The notes beneath the pieces were generated by a model. The model made no database searches, was not told where the DNA came from, and was given only the letters and a program-made list of their open reading frames with translations. Below are positions 25,987-34,861 of a DNA stretch of 64,000 nt, piece by piece. The first letter of the stretch is position 1; the number at the start of each line of letters is the position of its first letter. Source of the DNA: Tautonia plasticadhaerens (lineage in GTDB: Bacteria; Planctomycetota; Planctomycetia; Isosphaerales; Isosphaeraceae); assembly GCF_007752535.1 (NCBI RefSeq), contig NZ_CP036428.1:62001-126000 (forward strand), given 5' to 3'. Position numbers and translations under genes: made by a program.

Positions 25987-27080
25987 CTGAACGGTGCGCA
26001 AAGAAGGTCAAGTTCCCCCGATCTCCAACCCGGCCTGAGCGAAGAAGGCTCGGACCAGATGTGACTTCTGGCGTAGGCGTCCGACGGCGAGGTGGAACTG
26101 CTCGTGCAACTCCTCCAGGTCTCGACATACGAGATTTCGCATCTCCACGTTCTTCAGGTGATGCCAGCCCCCCTCGTCCCACGGGTTGAGGTCAGGGGCG
26201 TACCCCGGAAGCGCTTCCAGCCAGACCCGGCCGCCCGTGCCCGACACGAAGTCCTTGACCGCAGCACGACGGTGGATGGGCGAGCCGTCCCCGATCACCA
26301 GCAGCCGCTCCCCCGCGACGCGGAGCAGGTGGATCAGGAACTCGACGCTGTGCAGCCCATTCAGCGACTCCTGCCGCACCAGCGTGTAGACCTTGCCTGT
26401 GGGCGTCAGCCCGCCCATGACGGACAGGTGGTCGCGCGTCACCTTCTCGCGGAGCACCGGCGTCAGCCCCTCGGGGGCGTAGGTCCGGACCAGGCCCGGC
26501 AGCAGGTAGAACCCCGCCTCGTCCACGAGGACCGGCACTCGACGCTCGCGTCTCGCCCGCCGTCGCAGTGCCGGCCAGCTCTCGTCCCGCCAGCGGCGGA
26601 TGGCCTCCTCATCTCGCTGGATCGCTCGCCGGATCGGCACCTGGGGCGTCCAGCCCAACTCGCTGAGCAACCGCCCGACGTGGGCCTTGTGGTAGCGGAC
26701 GCCGAACTCCTCCTCGATGACGAGGGCGATTCGGGCACGGGTCCAGACCTGGCCGCGGAAGCCGTAGGCCTCCTGCCCATGCCAGAGGAACTCGGGGATC
26801 AGCCGCTTCTGGACGCCCGAGAGCTTGGACGGATGGCCGGGCGCGGGGTGCGAGCGCAGCGCCTCTCGGCCGCCGTGTCGGGCACGGGCGAGCCAGCGGC
26901 TGATCGTCTCCTCGGAGGCGTCCAGGGCCTCAGCGATGACGCGCTGGCGCCCGCCCTGTTGCTTCAGGTCCAACGCCCGCAACCTCCGCCACTCACGCCA
27001 ATCATGAGGGATGAAGTTCGAGGCTTCCATCCCCTGATTCTACCGGAACGAAAACTTGACCGCCTTTGCGCACCGGTCAG
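25987..27080 (-). mobile_element. IS630-family insertion sequence, copy 1 (1094 bp)
   Basis: The ends were defined by comparison with the identical second copy at 57376-58469. Terminal inverted repeats: CTGAACGGTGCGCAAAG at the left end and, on the other strand, CTGACCGGTGCGCAAAG at the right end. It is flanked on both sides by TA (25985-25986 and 27081-27082), the target duplication expected for IS630/Tc1-type elements. Confidence 0.95.
26008..27030 (-). CDS. IS630-family transposase (copy 1)
   Basis: The protein has 340 residues. An N-terminal helix-turn-helix of the winged type (RQRVIAEALDASEETISRWL) is followed by a second DNA-binding region (YGFRGQVWTRARIALVIEEE) and a DDE domain: D in VLVDEAGFYL, D in LLVIGDGSPIHR, and the third acid in YAPDLNPWDEGGWHHLK. 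The family usually has NPIE at the last position; here it is NPWDE. The frame is intact and identical in the second copy, so the element is probably active or recently so. Confidence 0.95.
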   Translation of the reverse strand: MEASNFIPHDWREWRRLRALDLKQQGGRQRVIAEALDASEETISRWLARARHGGREALRSHPAPGHPSKLSGVQKRLIPEFLWHGQEAYGFRGQVWTRARIALVIEEEFGVRYHKAHVGRLLSELGWTPQVPIRRAIQRDEEAIRRWRDESWPALRRRARRERRVPVLVDEAGFYLLPGLVRTYAPEGLTPVLREKVTRDHLSVMGGLTPTGKVYTLVRQESLNGLHSVEFLIHLLRVAGERLLVIGDGSPIHRRAAVKDFVSGTGGRVWLEALPGYAPDLNPWDEGGWHHLKNVEMRNLVCRDLEELHEQFHLAVGRLRQKSHLVRAFFAQAGLEIGGT

Positions 27081-27595
27081 TAAGGGCATCTCACGAGGGT
27101 ATCCAGGGGACCCTCGACCAGTATCTAATTTCTATGGTTCATGCAAGCTTCTTTTGCAATCCGCCGGAAGCAAAGGTCGTGGGACCGAACCTCGAAGACG
27201 ACATCGAGCTGGCCTGGTATATGCGCTATATCCTTAACTTGGACTATATGGAGGGATTTACGCCCGGCAATAGAATGCCATTCGCGAATGATGATGGGTC
27301 GACTACGGTACGTGTCCCTTACACAAGGTCACCGTCCGACAAGTACTATGCGTCCCATAAGAATATTAAGTACGACGATGCGGGTGCCAAGATCGCGGAG
27401 AGGATCGAGGAGTTGTTCGACAAGAAGTTTAAAAAAAGGTTCTTCAAGGAGTCGAGGTGGCACGACGTCGGCTCCGACGAAGTCACGAGAGAGACGCTCA
27501 AGCGGGCCGAGCGCGTGCTGGCATCTCTGCAAAAGGATACGGCAACGCAAATTGAAGATCATATTGGTATTATCAGATCCAAGAAGCCCAGGTAA
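27081..27595 (+). CDS. Orphan hypothetical protein in low-GC DNA, possibly 5'-truncated
   Basis: The frame is open from inside the IS630 end through 27595 and gives about 170 residues beyond the IS edge. The first ATG outside the IS is 27134 (MVHASFFCNPPEAK), but no ribosome-binding site precedes it, so the true start was probably lost. The protein is Lys, Asp and Tyr rich (IAERIEELFDKKFKKRFFK, TLKRAERVLASLQKD). Two 60-base rows counted by hand (27181-27300) are 50-52% G+C, far below the surrounding DNA, which points to acquisition from another genome. I do not recognise the family. Confidence 0.5.
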
Positions 27596-28081
27596 CAACT
27601 GTCAATGGACCCGAACCCTCACGAGGTTGGTCCAGAGGTAGCGAAGCTGTCGCCGGGTACCAGCAATCCGCATCTCTTGAAAATCTCGGGGGCCTCGAGC
27701 GGGAGGGCCGCTCGTCGCCTGGAAGACGAGACACTCCTGAATTCGACCATTCTCGGGAGAGTCCCCGGCGTTCAGCACGGCGAAACGCGGGGTTGTGACC
27801 CATCCGCCGACCTCTCCCGAGCATCGTTTTCGGGAAAGTCGCCAGAAGGCTCTCGGTGACAGCTTCGTTACCTCCGGGCCTAACTGCCGCTTCCTGGCAG
27901 CTTGGCAGTGTCGGATGGTCGGTCCTCAGTCGTCCAGCGCCCTATCCCCAGAATCTGGTTGATCGACTGCGTCAATGGGGGCAGAAAGTGCAGCCGATCA
28001 CTGGAAGTGTCGGGAGGGCACCTTCCCGCGGCAGCCGGCCGGATCGTCCCGGGCGGCTCAACGCCGGGGCGGCGGCTCCGC
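27596..28081. other. Intergenic stretch, no gene seen
   Basis: About 490 bases between the low-GC ORF and the antitoxin gene. The open frames are short and not host-like. At 27968 there is TGCGTCAATGGGGGCAGA, an 18-base sequence with three differences from the repeat found at 21858 and 50411. Confidence 0.4.
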
Positions 28082-28525
28082 CTATCCGCCCGCGGGCCCT
28101 TCCTTCAGGTGGGCACGCACCGCTCGACGCCAGTGCTCCGGCTCCCGACGGATCTCCCCCAGGAACCGCCGCGCCAGCGGGCTCGGACCCCGCTTCCCCT
28201 GCTCCCACGCCCGCACCGTGCTCGGGCTCACCCCCAGGAACTCCGCGAACACCGACTGGCTCAGACCCAGCTCCGCCCGCGCCGCTCGTGCCTCCGCCGG
28301 GCCGACCTCCGGCGGCGGCTCCACCCCCAGCCGGTATGTCCGCACGGTCACCGCCGACGCCCCCGGGCCCTCCGACCGCAACGCCTCGATCCCCTCGCGC
28401 AGCGCCGCCACCAGCCGCGTCCCCGCCGTCGGCCCGCTCGACCCCGACGTCTTCCCCGGCCTCGGGGCGGATCGCCTCCTGGGCCCGGACGCCTCCTTCG
28501 CCTTCGACCCGCCGCCCCGGCTCAT
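28082..28525 (-). CDS. XRE-type HTH antitoxin (HigA-like)
   Basis: The protein has 147 residues from ATG 28525. A basic, low-complexity N-terminus is followed by a C-terminal Cro/CI-type helix-turn-helix (LGLSQSVFAEFLGVSPSTVR, AWEQGKRGPSPLARRFL). The ATG overlaps the stop of the upstream toxin gene by four bases (28522-28525), giving toxin-first order, as in higBA modules. The antitoxin would bind the toxin and repress the operon. Confidence 0.85.
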   Translation of the reverse strand: MSRGGGSKAKEASGPRRRSAPRPGKTSGSSGPTAGTRLVAALREGIEALRSEGPGASAVTVRTYRLGVEPPPEVGPAEARAARAELGLSQSVFAEFLGVSPSTVRAWEQGKRGPSPLARRFLGEIRREPEHWRRAVRAHLKEGPAGG

Positions 28526-28915
28526 CTGCCCCTCCCCGGCCGACCTCGGCCGCCGCCGAACTTCCTCGACACCACCTCGTCCAGCTCGCCCAGCAGCGTC
28601 GCCACCTCCTTGCGTTCGGCCGCGCTGAGGTTGGCCTTCTCCCCCTTGCCGAAGGCCAGGATCAGGACCACCACCCCGAAGCGGCTGTAGTAGGCGTAGC
28701 CGACGCGATAGGCCCCGCTCTTGCCCCGGGCCTCGCGGGCGGGGACGAAGCGGAGCTTGCGCGCCCGGCATGGGGATCGGGCCAGCCGGGTCCGCCATGA
28801 TCAGCAGCTCCAGCTCGCGCAGCGCCTCCTCATCGAGCCCCAGGTCACGCCAGGCGCGCTCGAAGGCGGGGAGGACGACGAAGTGCAGCAGCCGTTCCAG
28901 CTCCGGTCCCGCCAC
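28522..28915 (-). pseudogene. HigB/RelE-type toxin, frameshifted
   Basis: GTG 28915 has GGAGG five bases upstream. The first frame reads MAGPELERLLHFVVLPAFER and ELELLIMADPAGPIPMPGA. At about 28758-28772 the frame changes; the next frame carries on with RKLRFVPAREARGKSGAYRV and then YYSRFGVVVLILAFGKGEKA, ending in GRPGRGR at 28522. This is the core of RelE/HigB-like RNases, with the conserved KLRF and GKSGAYR stretches. As the sequence stands no intact toxin is made, while the antitoxin gene is whole. Confidence 0.8.
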
Positions 28916-29204
28916 GCCGCCCTCCGGGCCTCCGCCGATCGACCGGCGGATTGCAGTACTGAGTGCCACGCCTCGGCAATCAGGGACGACGATGGCTCGG
29001 TCGGCCGACGAGGCCGACGGGAGGCGCAGCGAGGCCCATCTTCGGTGCCGATGACGCAGTGGCCCGGGGGCTGCCCCATGGGCCTTGGAGCGCATCTCGT
29101 GATGGTTTCGTCAGTTCGGACGCCGTTTCGCCGGGATGGGGGACCGTGGTCGTGAGGAAGAGGCCCTCGATCCACCGAGAGTGACCGGTGCGGAGGCCGG
29201 GAGC

Positions 29205-29267
29205 CCGCGGTTTTTCCGCGGTCCAACTACAAGTGCGTGACTGGGGGCGGATCACGCAGCCGCACTT
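29205..29267. terminator. Stem-loop cluster downstream of the sulfate transport operon
   Basis: CCGCGG-TTTTT-CCGCGG occupies 29205-29221. A second structure follows: GCGTGA (29235-29240) pairs with TCACGC (29252-29257), and outside it AAGTGCG (29231-29237) pairs with CGCACTT (29261-29267). The position, just past the end of cysA, fits a transcription end, but no U-tract follows on the minus strand, so intrinsic termination is uncertain. Confidence 0.3.
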
Positions 29268-29319
29268 GCGGGCGATCCGATCATTCTCCGGGCGGGGCAC
29301 GTATGGGGATGCTGCGCCC

Positions 29320-30465
29320 TCAGATGACGTAGTCCGACGCGGTTGGCTCGGCGGCGAGGAACACCTTCAGCGCTCGGGGCGTCACGAAGACGTCGTCGCC
29401 CGGCACCAGGGCGAGATCCGCGTGGCGGTCGCGACCGAGCTGGACCAGGACGTCGGTGCCGTCGGGAAGCTCGACCTCCAGGCGGACGTGGCCACCGAGC
29501 GGGACGAGCCGGCGAACCTTGCCGGGCCAGCAGGGGTGGCCGTTGCGATGGCGATCGACGTCGAGGTCGTGCGGCCGGACGTAGACGGACACCAGGCCGT
29601 CGGCCTCGGTCGTGGAGTGGGGCACGACGGCCCCGTTGTCCAGCACGGCGACGCCTCCCCGGCTGCGGTCTCGCAACACGTTGACCGTGCCGAGGAACTC
29701 CGCGACGAAGGGCGAGGCCGGCCGCTCGTAAAGCTCCTGCGGCGGGCCCATCTGCTCGACCCGGCCGCCGCGAAGGACGATCACCTGGTCGGCCACCTCG
29801 AAGGCCTCCTGCTGGTCGTGCGTGACGAAGAGGCTCGTCACTTGGACCTCGTCGTGCAGGCGACGGAGCCAGGAGCGGAGCTCGTCGCGGACCCGGGCAT
29901 CCAGGGCGCCGAACGGCTCGTCGAGCAGCAGGACCTTCGGCCTGGGGGCGAGCGCGCGGGCCAGCGCGACACGTTGCCGCTGGCCGCCGGAGAGCTGCGA
30001 CGGGTAGCGGCCGGCGTATCCGGACATCTGGATCAGTTCCAGCAACTCGTCGACCCGCTCGGCGACATCGGGCCGGGGGAGCTTCTGGACCTCCAGGCCG
30101 AAGGCGATGTTCTGGCGGACGGTCATGTGCCGGAACAGGGCATAGTGCTGGAAGACGAAGCCGACGCCCCGCCGCTGCACGGGCAGGGCGGTGGCGTCCT
30201 CGCCGGTCAGCTCCACGCCGCCGCCATCGGCCGAATCCAGCCCCGCGATGATCCTGAGGATCGTGCTCTTGCCCGAGCCCGATGGCCCGAGCAGGGCCAC
30301 GAGTTGCCCGGCCGGCACCGCGAACGAGACGTTGTCGACGGCCCGGAACGAGCCGAAGTGTTTCGAGAGATCACGGACCAGGATGCCCACTTCAGTCTCC
30401 TCCTCGATCGACCACCGGGCCCGGCTCGGCTCGCGGCGGAGTTCGGATGCGGTCAGGACGCTCAT
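29320..30465 (-). CDS. cysA: Sulfate/thiosulfate ABC transporter, ATP-binding subunit
   Basis: The protein has 381 residues. Nucleotide-binding motifs are complete: Walker [10 protein letters not shown], signature [15 protein letters not shown], Walker [14 protein letters not shown], switch His in [12 protein letters not shown]-terminal TOBE-like regulatory domain follows ([20 protein letters not shown]). It powers the CysT/CysW permease encoded upstream with a three-base gap. An N-terminal extension of about 27 residues precedes the usual start ([13 protein letters not shown]), so a later start is possible. Confidence 0.95.
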   Translation of the reverse strand: MSVLTASELRREPSRARWSIEEETEVGILVRDLSKHFGSFRAVDNVSFAVPAGQLVALLGPSGSGKSTILRIIAGLDSADGGGVELTGEDATALPVQRRGVGFVFQHYALFRHMTVRQNIAFGLEVQKLPRPDVAERVDELLELIQMSGYAGRYPSQLSGGQRQRVALARALAPRPKVLLLDEPFGALDARVRDELRSWLRRLHDEVQVTSLFVTHDQQEAFEVADQVIVLRGGRVEQMGPPQELYERPASPFVAEFLGTVNVLRDRSRGGVAVLDNGAVVPHSTTEADGLVSVYVRPHDLDVDRHRNGHPCWPGKVRRLVPLGGHVRLEVELPDGTDVLVQLGRDRHADLALVPGDDVFVTPRALKVFLAAEPTASDYVI

Positions 30466-30468
30466 GGG

Positions 30469-31341
30469 CTATCCCTCCTCGCGAGCGGCGAGCCGCTTGC
30501 GGATCAGTTCCATCCCCACCAGCAGGACGAAGGACATGATCGCCAGGATCAGGCTGGCGGCGTAGGCCCCCTCGGGCCGGAAGCTCTCGACCCCGTCGTG
30601 GATGTAGAGCGTGGCCGTCTGGGTGCGGCCGATCAGGTTGCCGGAGACGACCATCAAGGCGCCGAACTCGCCGAGCGAGCGGGCGATGGTCAGTGTCACG
30701 CCGTAAGCCAGGCCCCACCGGATCGACGGCAATGTGACGCGCCAGAAGGTGGTCCAGCGGTCGGCCCCGAGGATCGCGGCGGCCTCCTCCTGATCGATCC
30801 CGAACTCGCGGAGCACCGGGACGATCTCGCGGACGACGAAGGGGAGCGTCACGAAGGTCGTCGCGAGGATCATCCCCGGAAGGGCGTAGACGACCCGGAC
30901 GCCGCCGGCCTCGAACCAACGGCCGAGCCATCCGTCCGGGCCGTAGAGCACGACCAGCATCAGCCCGGCGACCACCGGAGAGACCGCGAAGGGCAAGTCG
31001 ACCAGACCATCGGCCACGCTCCGCCCCCAGAAGCGATGCCGGACCAGGACGATCGCGAAGCCGACGCCGAAGACGGTGTTCACCGCCGTTGCCGCCGCGG
31101 CGATCCCCAGCGACAGCCCGAACGCCCGCAGGACCTCGGCCGAGCCGAGCGCCTCGACGAACGGCTTCCAGCCACCGGCAAGAACCTGCTTGACCAGCGC
31201 GCCGGCCGGGACCAGCACGAGCAGGGCGAACCAGCCCAGGACGACGGCGATGAGCAGCCAGCGGCCCAGGGGCATCCTCGCCGACCGTGATCGGATCGAG
31301 GGGACCGCGACGAGCCGAGGGGTTGACGCCTCAGTGGCCAT
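30469..31341 (-). CDS. cysW: Sulfate ABC transporter permease CysW
   Basis: The protein has 290 residues with six predicted membrane helices. The EAA loop that contacts the ATPase is visible as EEAAAILGADRWTTFWRVTLP, and SLGEFGALMVVSGNLIG is the family's typical C-terminal stretch. It forms the inner-membrane channel with CysT; the two genes overlap by 11 bases (31331-31341). Confidence 0.95.
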   Translation of the reverse strand: MATEASTPRLVAVPSIRSRSARMPLGRWLLIAVVLGWFALLVLVPAGALVKQVLAGGWKPFVEALGSAEVLRAFGLSLGIAAAATAVNTVFGVGFAIVLVRHRFWGRSVADGLVDLPFAVSPVVAGLMLVVLYGPDGWLGRWFEAGGVRVVYALPGMILATTFVTLPFVVREIVPVLREFGIDQEEAAAILGADRWTTFWRVTLPSIRWGLAYGVTLTIARSLGEFGALMVVSGNLIGRTQTATLYIHDGVESFRPEGAYAASLILAIMSFVLLVGMELIRKRLAAREEG

Positions 31342-32164
31342 GTCCGGCCCCCTTCCCGCGCTGGATCAGGTTCAGGACGATGAGGATCCCGAGCGAGCTG
31401 GCCAGCAGGACGACCGAGACGACCATCGCCCCGTGGACGTTGCCTCCCTCGATCTCGCCGAAGATGTAGAGGGGCGCCGTCTTCGTCTCCATCGGCTTGT
31501 TGCCGGCCGCGAGCACGACGCTGCCGAACTCGCCCAGGGCCCGGCTGAAGGACAGGGCCGATCCGGTGACGATCGCCGGCCAGAGGGAGGGCAGGGTCAC
31601 GCGGAAGAAGGTCCGGATCGGGCCGGCGCCGAGCGTCGCGGCGGCCTCCTCCTCCGCCCGGTCGATCTCCAGCAGGACCGGCTGCACGCTTCGGACGACG
31701 AACGGGTAGCTGACGAACAGGAGCGCAAGGATGATCCCCGGCTTCTCGTAGATCACCGACCAGCCGAAGCGGCCGAGGATCGCCCCGGCGGCACTGTTCG
31801 GCCCGTAGAGGACGACCAGCATCACCCCCGTGACGACCGTCGGCACGGCGAAGGGCAGGTCGATCAGGGCGTTGACCAGGCCCTTGCCGGGGAACTCGTA
31901 ACGGACGAGGACCCATGCGGTGGCCGTGCCCATGACCGCGTTGACGACGACCATCGCCGCGGCGGTGAGGAACGTCAGCTTCAGCGCGTGCAGCGCAAAC
32001 GGGTCGCTCAGCGCCGCCAGGAACTCCGAGGCCCCCGGCCGAGCGGCCTGCGCGGCGAGGGCGAGCAGGGGGAGTGCGACCATCAGGCCGAGATACGACA
32101 GCGTCGCGCCCCGCAGCAGCAGGCGACCCGGATCGGGAGCGACGGCGGGGGAGGATCGGGCCAT
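31331..32164 (-). CDS. cysT: Sulfate ABC transporter permease CysT (CysU)
   Basis: The protein has 277 residues with about six membrane helices. The EAA loop reads EEEAAATLGAGPIRTFFRVT, followed by ALGEFGSVVLAAGNKPMETK, a sequence typical of CysT. It pairs with CysW. The gene begins five bases after the end of the binding-protein gene, so the four transport genes form one tight unit. Confidence 0.95.
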   Translation of the reverse strand: MARSSPAVAPDPGRLLLRGATLSYLGLMVALPLLALAAQAARPGASEFLAALSDPFALHALKLTFLTAAAMVVVNAVMGTATAWVLVRYEFPGKGLVNALIDLPFAVPTVVTGVMLVVLYGPNSAAGAILGRFGWSVIYEKPGIILALLFVSYPFVVRSVQPVLLEIDRAEEEAAATLGAGPIRTFFRVTLPSLWPAIVTGSALSFSRALGEFGSVVLAAGNKPMETKTAPLYIFGEIEGGNVHGAMVVSVVLLASSLGILIVLNLIQRGKGAGHGH

Positions 32165-32168
32165 GGCC

Positions 32169-33209
32169 TCAACGCCTCCCGGCCTGGGCCGTGAAGATCG
32201 ACGTCCAGAGCCCCTTCGGCCCGTAGACCTCCTCCTCGACCGTCTCCCATCCGCCGAGGCCGGCCATGGAGAAAAGCCCCGGAGGCAGCGTCTCGCCGAC
32301 GGTCGCCGAGACGCCTTCGGACGCCGGGCGGAAGCCGTAGTCGGCCAGGATGGCCTGGCCTCGTCCCGACCGGAGGAACGCGAGGAACGCCTCGGCCAGC
32401 TCGCGGTTGCCGTGCTGATCGACCGACCGATCGACGATCACGGCGGGCCCCTCGATCCGCAGTGTCGCCGGGGGAACGACGTAAGGGATCTCGAGCCCCT
32501 CGCGTTTCCTCAGGAGCAGTTCATTCTCGTAGGTGACGACCGCGTCGCCGGTGCCGCGCTCGAAGTTGGCCATGCTCTGGCGACCGGACGGGTCCATGTT
32601 GACCACGTTGGCCTGGACCTTCGCCAGCAGGTCGCGGATGGCGTCCTCGTCAGCCTGGCCGCCGTTGGCTTCGCGGGAGGCGAGCAGTGCCGAGCCGTAG
32701 ATGGCGTTGATGTTCCAGCGGGCGCCGCCGGAGGTCTTCGGATCAGGGTAAAGCACGCCGATCCCGGGGCGAGCGAGGTCGGCCCAGTCCCGGATGTCCT
32801 TCGGGTTGCCGGGGCGGACGCCGATGACGACCAGGCTGTTGGTGATGATGCCGCCGTCGGGGCCCTCGTCCCAGTCGGGACGGACGCGGCCGGCTTCCAC
32901 GAGGAGGTCGATGTCCCCGATGTGGGAGAGCACGGCCACGTCGGCGTCGAACCCGGCTGCGATCGCGCGGGCCTGGGCACCGGAGGCGTTGTACGACTCC
33001 TCGAACCGGACGTTGCGGCCAGTCTTCTCCTTCCACTCGGCGGAGAAGGCGGGGAGGATCCCCTCGTGGAAGACCTCGCGGACGACCGAGTAGGCGCCGA
33101 GCTTCAGGGTGTCGGTGCTCGGGTCCTCGGCCGTGCCGCATCCCTGGGCAACCAGGGAAGTCAGGGCGAGGGCCGCGGTCCCGAATCGTTTGATCGCATT
33201 AAGCGGCAT
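32169..33209 (-). CDS. Sulfate-binding lipoprotein of the ABC transporter
   Basis: The protein has 346 residues from ATG 33209, with AGGA upstream; the frame is open further but that part is a shadow of the DUF1559 gene. A signal sequence ends LTSLVAQGC, a lipobox. The mature protein matches CysP/Sbp: LGAYSVVREVFHEGILPAF, FEESYNASGAQARAIAAG, DVAVLSHIGDIDLLVEAG, and near the end LRSGRGQAILADYGFRP. It captures sulfate outside the inner membrane and delivers it to CysT/CysW. Confidence 0.94.
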   Translation of the reverse strand: MPLNAIKRFGTAALALTSLVAQGCGTAEDPSTDTLKLGAYSVVREVFHEGILPAFSAEWKEKTGRNVRFEESYNASGAQARAIAAGFDADVAVLSHIGDIDLLVEAGRVRPDWDEGPDGGIITNSLVVIGVRPGNPKDIRDWADLARPGIGVLYPDPKTSGGARWNINAIYGSALLASREANGGQADEDAIRDLLAKVQANVVNMDPSGRQSMANFERGTGDAVVTYENELLLRKREGLEIPYVVPPATLRIEGPAVIVDRSVDQHGNRELAEAFLAFLRSGRGQAILADYGFRPASEGVSATVGETLPPGLFSMAGLGGWETVEEEVYGPKGLWTSIFTAQAGRR

Positions 33210-33313
33210 GGATTGTATTCCTGGCTTGCGGAACGGAGTCGGCCCGGGATCGCCGCCGGGTCGGGGCGACCCCGAGCCGATTGGACCGTGATCGGTCGTC
33301 TCCGGGGCCCGAC

Positions 33314-34294
33314 TCAGTACTGGTCCGCCGAGAGCACCTCGCCGCCGTGGCGGGTCACCAGGGCGGCGAAGGTCCGGATGCCGACCGTCTCCTTGATGAA
33401 CCGGACCGAGCCGTCGCCGAGCAGGAAGTTCGCCCCGCGGGGGTGGAAGGCGAAGGCCTCGGAGGTGCCATCGGTGCCGTAGTACGGGTGGGGGAACTGG
33501 TCGCCGCCGACGTCCTCGCCGTTGGTGCAATTCAGCGGGCAGGGCCCGGGAAGCGGCGTGCCGCCGGCCGAGGAGCCGTCGACGCTGAAGTCGCTGGCCG
33601 GCCGCGACCAGCCCCCCGCATTGACCCGGTGCGCCACCAGGTCGGCGGAGATCTGGTTGCCCCCCTTGCGGTAGAGGTAGGGCCGCCCGGCCGACTCGGC
33701 GATCATGATCGTGTTGGAGAGTCCATCCTTCACGTCGGCGAAGCGGGGCTTCTCGTTCTTGACCATGATCCCCTTGCCATCGATGCCGACGAGCCCGGCG
33801 CTCACCAGCCGAGGATCGACGCCGATGGTCGGCGAGTAGTCGGTGGGCGTGCAGATGTTGGCGACGAACGGGGTGATCTCGGGGATGCCGTCGAGCCGGT
33901 CCGGGTCCGGCGAGGTCGGGCAGAGGAAGGTGTTGATCCGGGTCAGGACCGTCGTGGAGTTCTCGCGGGCCCCCCAGGAGTAGTCGAAATTCATGCTGTC
34001 GTAGACCGGGCGCTGCTCCATGAATTGCAGCAGCAGGGTCATGCCGGCGATGCGGGGCTTGGGCGTCAGGCCCGGCGGCCGGACACTGGAGGGGAGCTGG
34101 CCGTTGACGTCGTGGAAGTTGTGCGCGGCGATGCCAAGCTGCTTCAGGTTGTTGACGCACTGGGCGCGGCGGGCGGCCTCGCGGGCACTCTGCACGGCCG
34201 GGAGCAGGAGGGCGATCAGGATGCCGATGATCGCAATGACCACCAGCAGCTCGATCAGGGTGAACCCGGAACTCTTGGGCGAATTCTGTCGCAT
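33314..34294 (-). CDS. DUF1559 prepilin-like protein (H-X9-DG family), 326 aa
   Basis: ATG 34294 gives the usual start [17 protein letters not shown]. The N-terminus carries a type IV prepilin-like cleavage and methylation signal ([15 protein letters not shown]) and the conserved [17 protein letters not shown]; the C-terminal end has [12 protein letters not shown]. These proteins are expanded in planctomycetes and thought to be exported pseudopilin-like surface proteins; individual roles are unknown. Here it stands between small lipoprotein genes and a sulfate importer. Confidence 0.93.
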   Translation of the reverse strand: MRQNSPKSSGFTLIELLVVIAIIGILIALLLPAVQSAREAARRAQCVNNLKQLGIAAHNFHDVNGQLPSSVRPPGLTPKPRIAGMTLLLQFMEQRPVYDSMNFDYSWGARENSTTVLTRINTFLCPTSPDPDRLDGIPEITPFVANICTPTDYSPTIGVDPRLVSAGLVGIDGKGIMVKNEKPRFADVKDGLSNTIMIAESAGRPYLYRKGGNQISADLVAHRVNAGGWSRPASDFSVDGSSAGGTPLPGPCPLNCTNGEDVGGDQFPHPYYGTDGTSEAFAFHPRGANFLLGDGSVRFIKETVGIRTFAALVTRHGGEVLSADQY

Positions 34295-34354
34295 CGTTTG
34301 TTCTTTCAGATCCTGGCGGGGAGGGATGGAATGGCAGGTTCGAGGCCGCAATCC

Positions 34355-34861
34355 TCAGCGGCGTCGCGTCACATCGATCTGGAACTCGGCGGGCGGGTTC
34401 TCGCCCTCGACCACGGTGACCTTCAGCGGCGTGGACTCGGGCCGCCCATATTCGGCGGGCACGACGTTCGGGCCGGCGACGGCCTCAGCCCCGTTGTGGA
34501 TGAGCTTGCGCCACTCGACGGTGACCGCGTAGTCGCCGGCCGGGGCGCCGTCGGACTCGTCGAAGGTGGTCAGATCGAACGATCCGTCCGATCGGACCTG
34601 TGCCGCCGGTCGCCCCGCCTCGGCAGGCACCGATCCCGAGGTCGGGTGGAAAACGAGGAACGCCCCGGCGGCGGGCTCTCCCCCGACGACGACCCGCCCG
34701 CTGACCGGGTAGGTTGCCTCGCCATCGCCCGACGAACACCCGGCAACACCCAGCCCGACACAGACGGCGAGCGCCTGAAACCACCGCCCCCGGCAACTCG
34801 AGAGGCCGCTCCGAGTCAATCCCGGGCCCGGATCGCGCTGCTCGTTCGTCTCGATCTTCAC
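34355..34861 (-). CDS. Lipoprotein with carboxypeptidase-regulatory-like beta domain, 168 aa
   Basis: A hydrophobic segment ending VGLGVAGCSSG gives a lipobox. The mature part is one beta-sandwich of the carboxypeptidase-regulatory type (YPVSGRVVVGGEPAAGAFLV, then SDGAPAGDYAVTVEWRK), a domain that in planctomycetes usually accompanies DUF1559 genes. Its ATG overlaps the stop of the related gene upstream by four bases (34858-34861). Function unknown. Confidence 0.85.
   Translation of the reverse strand: MKIETNEQRDPGPGLTRSGLSSCRGRWFQALAVCVGLGVAGCSSGDGEATYPVSGRVVVGGEPAAGAFLVFHPTSGSVPAEAGRPAAQVRSDGSFDLTTFDESDGAPAGDYAVTVEWRKLIHNGAEAVAGPNVVPAEYGRPESTPLKVTVVEGENPPAEFQIDVTRRR

Noticed and set aside
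26092-27237. A 381-codon plus-strand frame across the first IS630 element
   Set aside because: It is the antisense shadow of the transposase gene; an almost identical frame appears across the second copy.
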